64,000 nt of DNA, from contig JAFUGJ010000085.1 in assembly GCA_017469425.1 (NCBI GenBank), positions 1 through 64,000 of the forward strand. The letters run 5' to 3'. The DNA is from Bacteroidales bacterium. GTDB taxonomy: Bacteria; Bacteroidota; Bacteroidia; Bacteroidales; UBA932. This document shows positions 1 to 7,027 of the stretch, piece after piece (position 1 is the stretch's first letter; each line of letters opens with the position of its first letter). Under the pieces are notes generated by a model. It had not been told where the DNA came from, did not search any database, and saw only the letters and a list, made by a program, of their open reading frames with translations. The position numbers and the translations under genes were made by a program.

Positions 1-1108
1 GGGGATAAATCTTGTCGGTTCCCCAGTACATTTCCATGCTGATTTTGGTAAACTTGTCACGCACGGCCTGAGGGAACTTGGCGGCCTTGATGTCGGTCTG
101 GAAGTATCCGGAATTTTCCCAGTCGTCGGTATGCATGTCGTTCACCATTACATATTCGCTATGGTTCACGGATGTCTGATAAGGATTCGAAACAATGCTC
201 ATGACACTCGCACCTGCAATGGTGTTGCCGGTATACTCTGCCTGGAAATCGTTGTTCTCAAATGAGTTGTACACGAACCTGTCGGTTCTTGCAATGGTTC
301 CGAGACTGTACACTTTACCGGACTGAAGATTGACGACATTGGAGTTGAAAGCACGCCCGGTAAGTCCGGAGAAGGAAAGCTTGAGGTCGACACCCTGAGT
401 AATGGAAGCGGGCAGGACGGGGATATAATAGTCGCCGGGAGCGAAATAGTCGCCATCGCTGCTTGCGCCGCACTGGTGAGGGTCGCCTTCGGCAGCAGTA
501 ACCTCAACGGCAGGAGCCGAATCCGCATTGGGGGTAACATTGAATGTTCCGGACAGGGAACCGGTGATTGCAGAAGCCCTGTTGAAAACCACTACTTCCG
601 AGAGGTCGGTGACATCTGCGGGAACCGTGAATTTGAGAAGGGCGCAAACCTGCTTGAAAACAAGGTTGGTATTGTCCGAAACGGCCACGGCTATGGCCTT
701 CTTGGAATTGTATGTTCCGACAGCGGTTCCGTCGGAAGTCTTGTTGAGCGTTACTCCCTTGATGACTCCGCCATCGATGGTTGCGTCGGCAGAATAAGGG
801 AAAAGTGCATAATACTTGTCGGCGACAGCTGCTGTTCCGCTGAACTCGGCGATTGCGCCACCTTCTTCAGTAGTGAACTTATAGTTGGTTCCGTTTGCAA
901 AAATACTGATTTCTTCGCCGGGTTTGAAGACTACATCCCTGCCTTCGCCGAAAGCGGTCTTGGTAAGGGATTCGGGGGAAGCTGTAAAGGTGAGCTGAAC
1001 AAGTTGTCCGTCAGTACTGCTCTGGTTTCCTTCAGGCTGTGCAGCCTCTTTGTTGCAAGATGCAAATAATGCGATTGCCGCCGCAAAAACGAAAATGGTC
1101 TTTTTCAT
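1..1108 (-). CDS. Fimbrillin-like lipoprotein, C-terminus beyond window
   Basis: The frame is open from an ATG at 1108 down to the window edge, so the 3' end is missing; about 369 codons are visible. The N-terminus is a lipoprotein signal (MKKTIFVFAAAIALFASC, lipid-attached Cys18). A TKTAF motif follows at residues 49-53, then ALFPY and FKQ...LLKFTV segments. This arrangement is typical of the fimbrillin-like (Mfa2/FimB-like) surface lipoproteins of Bacteroidales. The second half (FENNDFQAEYTGN, then a conserved YVMVNDMHTDDW stretch) is not assigned. A 45-residue peptide gene ends 12 nt upstream and is probably co-transcribed. The same gene pair recurs at 34466-36431. The protein is likely exported to the outer membrane surface; its ligand or polymerisation role is unknown. 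Confidence 0.8.
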   Translation of the reverse strand, partial: MKKTIFVFAAAIALFASCNKEAAQPEGNQSSTDGQLVQLTFTASPESLTKTAFGEGRDVVFKPGEEISIFANGTNYKFTTEEGGAIAEFSGTAAVADKYYALFPYSADATIDGGVIKGVTLNKTSDGTAVGTYNSKKAIAVAVSDNTNLVFKQVCALLKFTVPADVTDLSEVVVFNRASAITGSLSGTFNVTPNADSAPAVEVTAAEGDPHQCGASSDGDYFAPGDYYIPVLPASITQGVDLKLSFSGLTGRAFNSNVVNLQSGKVYSLGTIARTDRFVYNSFENNDFQAEYTGNTIAGASVMSIVSNPYQTSVNHSEYVMVNDMHTDDWENSGYFQTDIKAAKFPQAVRDKFTKISMEMYWGTDKIYP

Positions 1109-1120
1109 AAGGCTACAGAA

Positions 1121-1258
1121 TTAAAAAGAAACAAATGCGTCAAAGTCCTCGTCAGTGGAGGAAAAACCTTCGAGACTACCGGAAGTACAGATGGGATTCA
1201 TCTGCAGAAGATCCACCTCGACTGCGAGAGGAACTTCGTAAAACAGTTTTTTACTCAT
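1121..1258 (-). CDS. Small acidic peptide, Y-x-x-P...LL...C-x-S type
   Basis: A 45-residue open frame starts at the ATG at 1258 and stops 12 nt before the fimbrillin-like lipoprotein. The longer in-frame extension upstream is unlikely because a TATATTTG promoter element (1301-1308) lies inside it. The peptide is MSKK-led, with Y7, P10, L17-L18, C24 and S26, then a Ser/Asp-rich acidic tail ending in aromatic residues (DEDFDAFVSF). It aligns without gaps over 22 residues with the 47-residue peptide at 36288-36431, sharing Y, P, LL, C and S. It has no signal peptide or membrane segment. Short peptides of this general look occur beside surface lipoprotein genes in Bacteroidales, but I know of no function. 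It could be a leader peptide, a chaperone-like partner or a modified peptide precursor. Confidence 0.6.
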   Translation of the reverse strand: MSKKLFYEVPLAVEVDLLQMNPICTSGSLEGFSSTDEDFDAFVSF

Positions 1259-1300
1259 AATTATGGTTTGTGTTATCATTGTTTGCGGTATTGGTCGGTG

Positions 1301-1308
1301 CAAATATA
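1301..1308 (-). promoter_or_regulatory. -7 promoter element for the peptide/lipoprotein pair
   Basis: TATATTTG on the minus strand matches TAnnTTTG, the Bacteroidetes -7 element. It lies 42 nt before the peptide start codon and should drive both minus-strand genes. Confidence 0.55.
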
Positions 1309-1382
1309 AGTACACGCATATACGCATGCAATAAATCCACCCCTACAAAAGCCCTACTTGCTTTGTTATCGGCTTATTTTCT

Positions 1383-1390
1383 TATATTTG
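1383..1390 (+). promoter_or_regulatory. -7 element 5 nt from the start of the SusR-like gene
   Basis: TATATTTG is followed by five bases and the ATG at 1396. A TTTG at 1362-1365 is a candidate -33 element. With this spacing transcription would begin at or beside the start codon. Confidence 0.6.
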
Positions 1391-1395
1391 CAGAA

Positions 1396-4152
1396 ATGTC
1401 AAAGTTTTGTCTCAAGATACTTCCCCTGCTGTTGCTGACGGCCTGGCAAAGCATCGCCTCCGGGCAGGAAGCCGCCGGTTTCCGCAAGATTGCAAAGGTG
1501 TCCGACAGCGAGAACATCATATCCGGCTCGCAGGTCTGGAGCATCAGCTGCGTGAACGCCGGAGCGCACGAAGCATTTCCCTCCCCCGTAACCTTCCTCG
1601 CAAGCAACGACGGACTCTTCATGTACAACGGTTCCAGGCTCGCACGCCAGAGTTCCGGAAATCCGGGTTCGATACGCAGCCTGGAATTCGACCCTGCTTC
1701 CGGAAGGCTCTATTCCGCGTCCTCGAACGGTTTCGGATGGTGGGAAAAGGAAGATACCGGCAGGATGGCTTATCATCCCGTGAACGACAACACCGACTCC
1801 GGAAGGAACCGGGATTTCTGGCGGACAAAGATTGCGGCGGACGGGAAAGTGTTCTTCCAGAGCTACGAGCGCATCTGCATATATAATCCTTCCGACGGAA
1901 GCGTGGAAAGCATACTGCCCGAAAATCAGTTCCGCTACATGCATGGGATGAAGGGGCGCATATTCGTCCAGGACGGGAGCATCCTTTTCGAAATCCTGCC
2001 GGACGGAAGCCTCGCTAAAGTCTGTTCCGCCGACGACCGTATCATGGAAATGGTCGATTTTTCGGGGAAGACCATAGTCGGCCTCGAAAGGACCGGACTG
2101 ATGGAACTGCGCAGCGACGGCAGCCTTCACGAACTCCACCGGCAGAGCAATGAAATCCTGTCGAAGGCGAAAATCCTTTCCCTGACAAGATACGACAGCA
2201 CCTCCCTTCTTGTAGGAACGACCCAGGGCGGAATCTTCCTGACGGATGCCGACGGACGCATTCGCCCGGAATTCCGTATGGAAAAACAGTTCTCCGGAGC
2301 AACGGTCCTATCGGTTGCAAGGGATGCCAATGGCGATATATGGACAGGGATGGAAGCCGGAGCGGCCAGGATAGATTTCAGTTCCCATGACTACTATATA
2401 GAAGACCCGCAGCTGGGGCGCGTCAGGGCGGCAGTTCCGCTTGCACCCGGGATTCTTCTCATCGGCTCGAACAAAGGGGCCTTTCTCCATAAAGATGACA
2501 TCCTGAGCCCCGTGCCCGGAAGCACCGGTTCGGTCTGGAACTTGTCTCTCATTGACGGCAAAGCATACATCGCCCACGACCTCGGCCTGTTCCAGTGCAG
2601 GACCGACGGAAGCCTCTTTCCGCTTTACAATGAGACCGGCGTAATGAGCTTTGAACCCTATATCGTTCCGGGGCTTTATGTCTGCGGAACTTACAACGGG
2701 CTCGCAATCTTCGAAGACAAGGGCAGTGGCCCCAGGTTCCGGAATGCAGTGGAGAACTACGACGGATTCGTCCGGAACATACATATCGATTCCGAAGGGC
2801 GCATCTGGGCGCGCGACAGCCGCAAAGGATTCATCCGCCTTACTCTCGACAGTACGCTTTCGAAGGTCGTCGGGAGAAAGGATTTCAACCTCGTGAGCAA
2901 CGAAGGGGATCCGCTTTTCGCTTGCAACACGAAAGAAGGACTGCTGTTTTGCTGCAATTCCGACGCCTGGGAAATCGACCCCGCCACGGGCGACCTCGTT
3001 CCGAGCAGCGAGGGGAAAGTTCTCCTTGACATTTGCGGAGACGGGGTACAGAGCATGGTTTACAATACCGGAGCATGGTGGTACATGTCCGCGTCCGGCT
3101 GCGGGATGGTAGTAAAAGGAGTGGACGGGAAATTCCACAAGATGGGGAGCATCCTGTACGGTGAAGACGACATACGCAATTCCAGCGGCCTCGGGGCTTT
3201 CGGAGACGGGGTCATATGCGGATTCCTGAACGAAGTGGGCATCAGTTACGGCCCGAGAAGCATTGAAGAAAGCATCAGCCTCAGTCAGGTCCAGATGCTG
3301 GGCACGCATAGGCAGAAACTTGCGGACATCGCCGAAGGGCAGGCCGATGTTCCCTTCGACATGAATTCCGTCCGCTTCTTCGTGGGCGGAAACATTGACG
3401 ACGACTATGTCGAATACAGGGTTCTGCCCATGATGAAAGAATGGAAAAAGGCGCCCCTGCGGGATCCTCTTCTTCTTTCCTCTCTCCCTTCGGGGAACTA
3501 TCAGGTAGAGTTCCGTTCCTCCGCCAGACATGAAGTGTCGTGCAGTTTTGACCTGCACATCCTGCGCCCTTGGTTCCTGAAATGGTGGATGCTGTTGTTT
3601 TATCTGGGAGTGATTCTTCTGCTCTCTGCCGGCATCCGGGAGTATTATGCCCGCAAGGCGGAGAAGGAAAGGCAGGCGATGCTCCGCAAAATGGAAGAGG
3701 AACGGCTCAGGAACGACCTGAAAGAAAAGGGGAAGGAGCTTGCCAACATCACCTTCAACAACGCCAAACGCAACAACCAGCTGAAAGAAATCAAAGAGTT
3801 GCTGGCATCGGCAGACCCCATGCGACGGAGCATGGACATCAAGAAAGTGTCCGCAAACACCATACACCTGATAGATTCCTACCTCGAGGACGAGACGGAC
3901 TGGGAAAAGAGCGAAGAGTATTTCAATATCATCTACGACGGAATGCTGGACAAGTTGAAAATGGCATATCCCGGCATCTCCAAAACCGACCTGAAAATCT
4001 GCGTGTACGCCAAACTGAACCTCTCGACCAAGGAAATCGCAGACATCATGAACATCTCGCCCCGGAGCGTAGAGATGGCCCGCTGGCGCCTGCGCAAACG
4101 GCTCGGGCTTCCGAAAGGGCAGGACATCGTGGATATTCTCAGAGAGTTGTAG
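1396..4152 (+). CDS. SusR-like membrane regulator (propeller, Y_Y_Y, TM, LuxR-type HTH)
   Basis: The 918-residue protein has a signal-like N-terminus (MSKFCLKILPLLLLTAWQS). A long periplasmic region of short repeats with W.....G...G..R and DGSLA-like turns follows, typical of two-component-regulator propellers. It ends in a Y_Y_Y-like domain near 650-720, one membrane helix (about 727-748, WWMLLFYLGVILLLSAG), a charged coiled coil (750-800) and a C-terminal LuxR-type helix-turn-helix (TDLKICVYAKL, STKEIADIMNISPRSVE). There is no histidine kinase or receiver domain, so it probably couples binding of a periplasmic ligand directly to DNA binding, as SusR does. I chose the ATG at 1396 because the in-frame ORF extends upstream through the promoter. 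Its target is unclear: no sus-type gene is adjacent, although GH97 and MalQ genes lie 9-14 kb away. Confidence 0.85.
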   Translation: MSKFCLKILPLLLLTAWQSIASGQEAAGFRKIAKVSDSENIISGSQVWSISCVNAGAHEAFPSPVTFLASNDGLFMYNGSRLARQSSGNPGSIRSLEFDPASGRLYSASSNGFGWWEKEDTGRMAYHPVNDNTDSGRNRDFWRTKIAADGKVFFQSYERICIYNPSDGSVESILPENQFRYMHGMKGRIFVQDGSILFEILPDGSLAKVCSADDRIMEMVDFSGKTIVGLERTGLMELRSDGSLHELHRQSNEILSKAKILSLTRYDSTSLLVGTTQGGIFLTDADGRIRPEFRMEKQFSGATVLSVARDANGDIWTGMEAGAARIDFSSHDYYIEDPQLGRVRAAVPLAPGILLIGSNKGAFLHKDDILSPVPGSTGSVWNLSLIDGKAYIAHDLGLFQCRTDGSLFPLYNETGVMSFEPYIVPGLYVCGTYNGLAIFEDKGSGPRFRNAVENYDGFVRNIHIDSEGRIWARDSRKGFIRLTLDSTLSKVVGRKDFNLVSNEGDPLFACNTKEGLLFCCNSDAWEIDPATGDLVPSSEGKVLLDICGDGVQSMVYNTGAWWYMSASGCGMVVKGVDGKFHKMGSILYGEDDIRNSSGLGAFGDGVICGFLNEVGISYGPRSIEESISLSQVQMLGTHRQKLADIAEGQADVPFDMNSVRFFVGGNIDDDYVEYRVLPMMKEWKKAPLRDPLLLSSLPSGNYQVEFRSSARHEVSCSFDLHILRPWFLKWWMLLFYLGVILLLSAGIREYYARKAEKERQAMLRKMEEERLRNDLKEKGKELANITFNNAKRNNQLKEIKELLASADPMRRSMDIKKVSANTIHLIDSYLEDETDWEKSEEYFNIIYDGMLDKLKMAYPGISKTDLKICVYAKLNLSTKEIADIMNISPRSVEMARWRLRKRLGLPKGQDIVDILREL

Positions 4153-4196
4153 CCATAATAATTTGGCGAAGTATAGGCGAAACCAATTCCTTTACT

Positions 4197-4204
4197 TATA
4201 TTTG
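4197..4204 (+). promoter_or_regulatory. -7 element for the ORF6N gene
   Basis: TATATTTG lies 19 nt before the ATG at 4224, leaving a short leader. Confidence 0.55.
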
Positions 4205-4223
4205 ACAAAACTGATTTGAGTCT

Positions 4224-5144
4224 ATGGCAAAAGGGAGAATAATTGGAGCGCCTGACAAAGCGGTTGCAACCTGCAACCAAATAAGTGTCGTACCTATTGA
4301 GAAGAGAATCTATATGGTCCGCAACATTCAGGTAATGATTGACTTGGACCTGGCGTCCTTATATGGGGTCGAAAACCGCTCTTTAAGGCAGACGGTCAGG
4401 AGAAACATAGACAGTTTCCCGGAAGATTTCATGTTCCGGCTCACCAGAGATGAAGCTAACAATCTGATAGCCAAAGGGGTGTCACAATCTGTGATACCCC
4501 CTGGATACAATACTGGAGGATCTGAGATGTTCGCCTTTACGGAGCATGGAGTTGCTATGTTGGCTACTGTCCTTAAAAGCCCTCAGGCCAGAAAAATCAG
4601 TATTGACATAATGCGGACATTTGTTGCAATGAGACGATTCCTCTCTGCCAATGCGCAGGTGTTTCAACGCTTGGAAACAATAGAGTATAAACTGCTTGAA
4701 TCCGATCAAAAGTTTGAGGACATATATTCGAAACTTGAAGAAAAATCCTTGAAACCACAGCAGGGCATTTTCTTTGACGGCCAGATCTATGATGCATACG
4801 AACTCATTTGCACCCTCATCAAATCTGCCGCCTCCAGAATCATACTCATAGACAACTATGTGGACGATAGCGTCCTCACAATGCTCGACAAACGAACTGC
4901 AGGGGTGAGCGCAACAATATACACGCAGAGAATTTCCACCCAATTAGCGCTGGATATTGCCAAACACGATGCACAGTACCCGCCAATTCCGGTGCAGATA
5001 TTCAATAAGTCACATGACAGATTCCTGATTATTGACAATCGGGTTTACCATATAGGGGCATCCGTCAAAGATTTAGGAAAGAAGTGGTTTGCTATCCTCG
5101 AGATGGAAGATCTTGACCCGAACGAACTGATTACCAAGCTATAA
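4224..5144 (+). CDS. ORF6N domain protein with PLD-like C-terminus
   Basis: The 306-residue protein has an N-terminal ORF6N domain (about 20-110: VRNIQVMIDLDLASLYGV, NIDSFPEDFMFRLT, FTEHGVAML), a DNA-binding module first described in phages. A short coiled linker (130-165) follows. The C-terminal half (about 170-300) resembles a phospholipase-D-like fold: RIILIDNYVDD, a KSHDRFLIID strand and then G.S.KDLG. The HxK motif is altered to HDR, so catalysis is doubtful. This architecture and length are common in Bacteroides annotations, where the role is unknown. The gene is visibly more A/T-rich than its neighbours and lies beside the inverted-repeat and tRNA-Ser region, which hints at acquisition by transfer. 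Its last 14 bases overlap the convergent ogt gene. Confidence 0.8.
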   Translation: MAKGRIIGAPDKAVATCNQISVVPIEKRIYMVRNIQVMIDLDLASLYGVENRSLRQTVRRNIDSFPEDFMFRLTRDEANNLIAKGVSQSVIPPGYNTGGSEMFAFTEHGVAMLATVLKSPQARKISIDIMRTFVAMRRFLSANAQVFQRLETIEYKLLESDQKFEDIYSKLEEKSLKPQQGIFFDGQIYDAYELICTLIKSAASRIILIDNYVDDSVLTMLDKRTAGVSATIYTQRISTQLALDIAKHDAQYPPIPVQIFNKSHDRFLIIDNRVYHIGASVKDLGKKWFAILEMEDLDPNELITKL

Positions 5145-5679
5145 CCCCTTCCAATCTCAGCAGGGCGGCTTTCCGCTCGAGACCGCCCGCATATCCGACA
5201 AGTTTCCCGCCCGCACCCACGACACGGTGGCATGGAACAATCAGGGAAATCGGATTGCGAGCGACGGCGGAACCAACGGCCTGGGCGGACACCTTTCCGC
5301 CAGTTTGTTGCTTCGCCAGAATTTTTGCCACATCCCCGTAAGTCAGTGTATTGCCGTAAGGAATTGTTTCGAGAATCTGCCACACGGCCCGCTGAAAAGG
5401 GCTTCCTTCAAGGCGCAGCTTCGGCTTGGTTTCGGGATTCCTGCCACTAAAGTAGCTGTCAAGCCACCGGCAGGTTTCCGCAAAAACCGGAAGGCTGGAA
5501 GGAACGGGTTCGATAGTTGGAGCAGTTTCGTTGGACGAAGAGCTCTTGTATTTCAGAAACTTGGCGACGGGAAAATGCTTCTGCCCATCGAACCATAGTC
5601 CGGTAAGCACTACTCCGTCGCTCCCCAATGTAATGCCTCCCAACGGAGAGTCATAATGATGCGTGTAGAACATATTCAT
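5131..5679 (-). CDS. ogt: Methylated-DNA--protein-cysteine methyltransferase
   Basis: This suicidal repair protein takes the methyl group from O6-methylguanine onto its own cysteine. The 182 residues show the family signature VPCHRVV, with acceptor Cys150, preceded by SAVARNP and followed by GGLERKAALL. The helix-turn-helix region IPYGNTLTYGDVAK is also present. The N-terminal domain is short, as in Ogt-type enzymes without an Ada regulatory half. The start MNMFYTHH is chosen because a TATATTTG element ends 5 nt before it; a second ATG two codons later is possible. The gene converges on the ORF6N gene with a 14-bp overlap. Confidence 0.95.
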   Translation of the reverse strand: MNMFYTHHYDSPLGGITLGSDGVVLTGLWFDGQKHFPVAKFLKYKSSSSNETAPTIEPVPSSLPVFAETCRWLDSYFSGRNPETKPKLRLEGSPFQRAVWQILETIPYGNTLTYGDVAKILAKQQTGGKVSAQAVGSAVARNPISLIVPCHRVVGAGGKLVGYAGGLERKAALLRLEGVIAW

Positions 5680-5684
5680 TCGAA

Positions 5685-5692
5685 CAAATATA
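5685..5692 (-). promoter_or_regulatory. -7 element 5 nt from the ogt start
   Basis: TATATTTG on the minus strand, then five bases, then the ATG at 5679. This predicts a leaderless or nearly leaderless ogt mRNA. Confidence 0.55.
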
Positions 5693-5753
5693 CGCAGTTT
5701 TTGAGAATTCGCTTTGCCGTAGTGCAGCAGCTAACCGTTTCATTATCAGCGCT

Positions 5754-5800
5754 TTCCCGGAAAACAAATCGGTCAAATTCGCCGATTTGTTTTCCGGGAA
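5754..5800. repeat. Perfect 19-bp inverted repeat, core of a larger palindrome
   Basis: The arms 5754-5772 (starting TTCCCGGAAAACAAATCGG) and 5782-5800 are exact reverse complements with a 9-base loop. Outside them, GCAGCAGCTAACC at 5724-5736 can pair imperfectly with GGTTTTAGCAGCTGC ending near 5830, so the whole palindrome spans about 100 bases. No T-run follows on either strand, which argues against a simple terminator. It could be a small non-autonomous repeat element or a protein-binding palindrome. Confidence 0.8.
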
Positions 5801-5900
5801 GTAATTGTTAGTCAAGGTTTTAGCAGCTGCAGAAATCCATAAGAGAGTAGTGGGGGACGAGATTTCGTCGCTGCGCTCCGATTTCTCGTCGTCACCGTCG

Positions 5901-6029
5901 GCAATCAGGTTGCAGGTGCATCCAATGGATGCTTTCTGTTTGCGCCACAGCCCTTCTGAAAGCAAGCTTTCAGCGGGCTGGGCACAAACAGAAATGCCGC
6001 ACTTTCGTGCGGCACCTGCAATTGATTGC
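5901..6029. repeat. 129-nt four-armed imperfect palindrome beside tRNA-Ser
   Basis: Four helices can be read directly. The outer stem pairs 5901-5919 with 6012-6029. A left side hairpin is GCATCC-aat-GGATGC at 5918-5932. The central stem pairs TTTCTGTTTGCGCC..CAGCCC (5933-5953) with GGGCTG.GGCACAAACAGAAA (5975-5994) and is capped by CTGAAAG-caag-CTTTCAG (5956-5973). A right side hairpin is TGCCGCAC-tttc-GTGCGGCA at 5995-6014. The element begins 6 nt past the 3' end of tRNA-Ser, so on the minus strand it lies within the likely tRNA trailer. With no clear U-run, it is either a strong processing or termination structure or a mobile repeat. Confidence 0.75.
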
Positions 6030-6035
6030 TCTGGG

Positions 6036-6122
6036 CGGTGGGGACGAGATTCGAACTCGTGGTACGGTTACCCGTACGGCAGTTTAGCAAACTGCTGGTT
6101 TCAGCCACTCACCCACCCCACC
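6036..6122 (-). tRNA. tRNA-Ser (anticodon GCT)
   Basis: The minus strand folds as an 87-nt class II tRNA. The acceptor stem is GGTGGGG/CCCCACC with discriminator G, and the D-stem is GGT/ACC. The anticodon stem-loop is GCAGT-TTGCTAA-ACTGC with GCT as anticodon. The long variable arm CGTACGG.AACCGTAC is the seryl identity feature, and the T-loop is GTTCGAATC. CCA is not encoded. It reads the serine codons AGC and AGU. Confidence 0.95.
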
Positions 6123-6171
6123 GGAAGGTTTTTGTGTTGAACCATGCGGCCCCGTTTTCGGAACCGGACTG

Positions 6172-6179
6172 CAAATATA
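6172..6179 (-). promoter_or_regulatory. -7 element for tRNA-Ser
   Basis: TATATTTG on the minus strand lies about 50 nt before the mature tRNA 5' end. The remaining bases of 6123-6259 hold nothing else I can recognise. Confidence 0.5.
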
Positions 6180-6259
6180 CCAAATTTTCCGGAAATACAA
6201 TATTTTTAGTTGTATCTATATGGCAAGATGAAGCATCCGAAAGTCCGTAAACACAGCGG

Positions 6260-7006
6260 CTACTGCTCGTCCGGTGAACCATCGTCATTTTCCGGGTCGT
6301 AGAAAAGGGTATTGTCGCGCCTGTTGGCTGCCGCCTCGGTCAGAATCCTGTTCCGGGTGAATTTAAAAAGCCTGTAGCAGAAGTACAGCAGGGCAAGGGA
6401 AATGAGTCCGGAGAAGGCGATGGGAAGTTCCGAGGAGAAGGCAAGGGTGTCGTAGATTCCGTGAAGGAGCATGGGATAAAGCCAGACCCTGATTTTATCC
6501 ATCCTGTCGGTGCCGTCGAAGTGTATGCGCGAATAATAGTAACCCATCACTATTGCAAAGGCAAAGTGCCCTGGAACGGCAAGAAAGGCCCTGGAAACGC
6601 TGACATAGAACCAGGCACTGCCGGAAGAAAGCACATACATGAGGTTCTCAAGGCAGGCAAAGCCCAGACCTACGGAAGCGGCATACACCAGCCCGTCGTA
6701 TCGCTCATTGAACTCAGGACGGTTGCGAAGCAGCAGCCAGAGCATGAACAACTTGGCGGCCTCTTCCGGCAGGGCGGCACCGAAAAACGACACACTTACA
6801 GCCTCAAGGAAAGTGGTCGGCTCATTTACATAAAGACCCAGATTCAGCAGAGGTCCGGAAATAAGGGTCGAAGCGAAGGTGGCAAGCCCTCCGTAAGCGA
6901 AGCCACGGAGCACGAGGTCTCTGGGTTCCGGGTTGAAGTCATTGCTGTAAACATAATAAAGCAATACCAGCGCAGGGGCTATCGCCGCTGTCAAAACAAT
7001 CCACAT
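6260..7006 (-). CDS. prsW: PrsW family intramembrane glutamic protease
   Basis: The 248-residue polytopic membrane protein carries the PrsW/CPBP-superfamily signature: ALPEEAAK with E81-E82, the second motif CLENL with E120, PGH with H147, and LHGIYD with H182 and D185. These polar residues sit in or next to predicted membrane helices, as expected of an intramembrane glutamic protease. PrsW of Bacillus cleaves an anti-sigma factor; the substrate here is unknown. The C-terminus is a charged cytoplasmic tail. It starts 21 nt after the glutathione peroxidase gene and is probably co-transcribed with it. Confidence 0.85.
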   Translation of the reverse strand: MWIVLTAAIAPALVLLYYVYSNDFNPEPRDLVLRGFAYGGLATFASTLISGPLLNLGLYVNEPTTFLEAVSVSFFGAALPEEAAKLFMLWLLLRNRPEFNERYDGLVYAASVGLGFACLENLMYVLSSGSAWFYVSVSRAFLAVPGHFAFAIVMGYYYSRIHFDGTDRMDKIRVWLYPMLLHGIYDTLAFSSELPIAFSGLISLALLYFCYRLFKFTRNRILTEAAANRRDNTLFYDPENDDGSPDEQ

Positions 7007-7027
7007 AATCTTTTTATTCCAATTAAT

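Noticed and set aside
1270-1395. N-terminal extension of the SusR-like regulator
   Set aside because: It would cross the TATATTTG promoter and add residues before an otherwise normal signal sequence.
2308-3867. A 519-codon open frame antisense to the SusR-like gene
   Set aside because: Shadow of the real propeller-regulator frame, with no family features.
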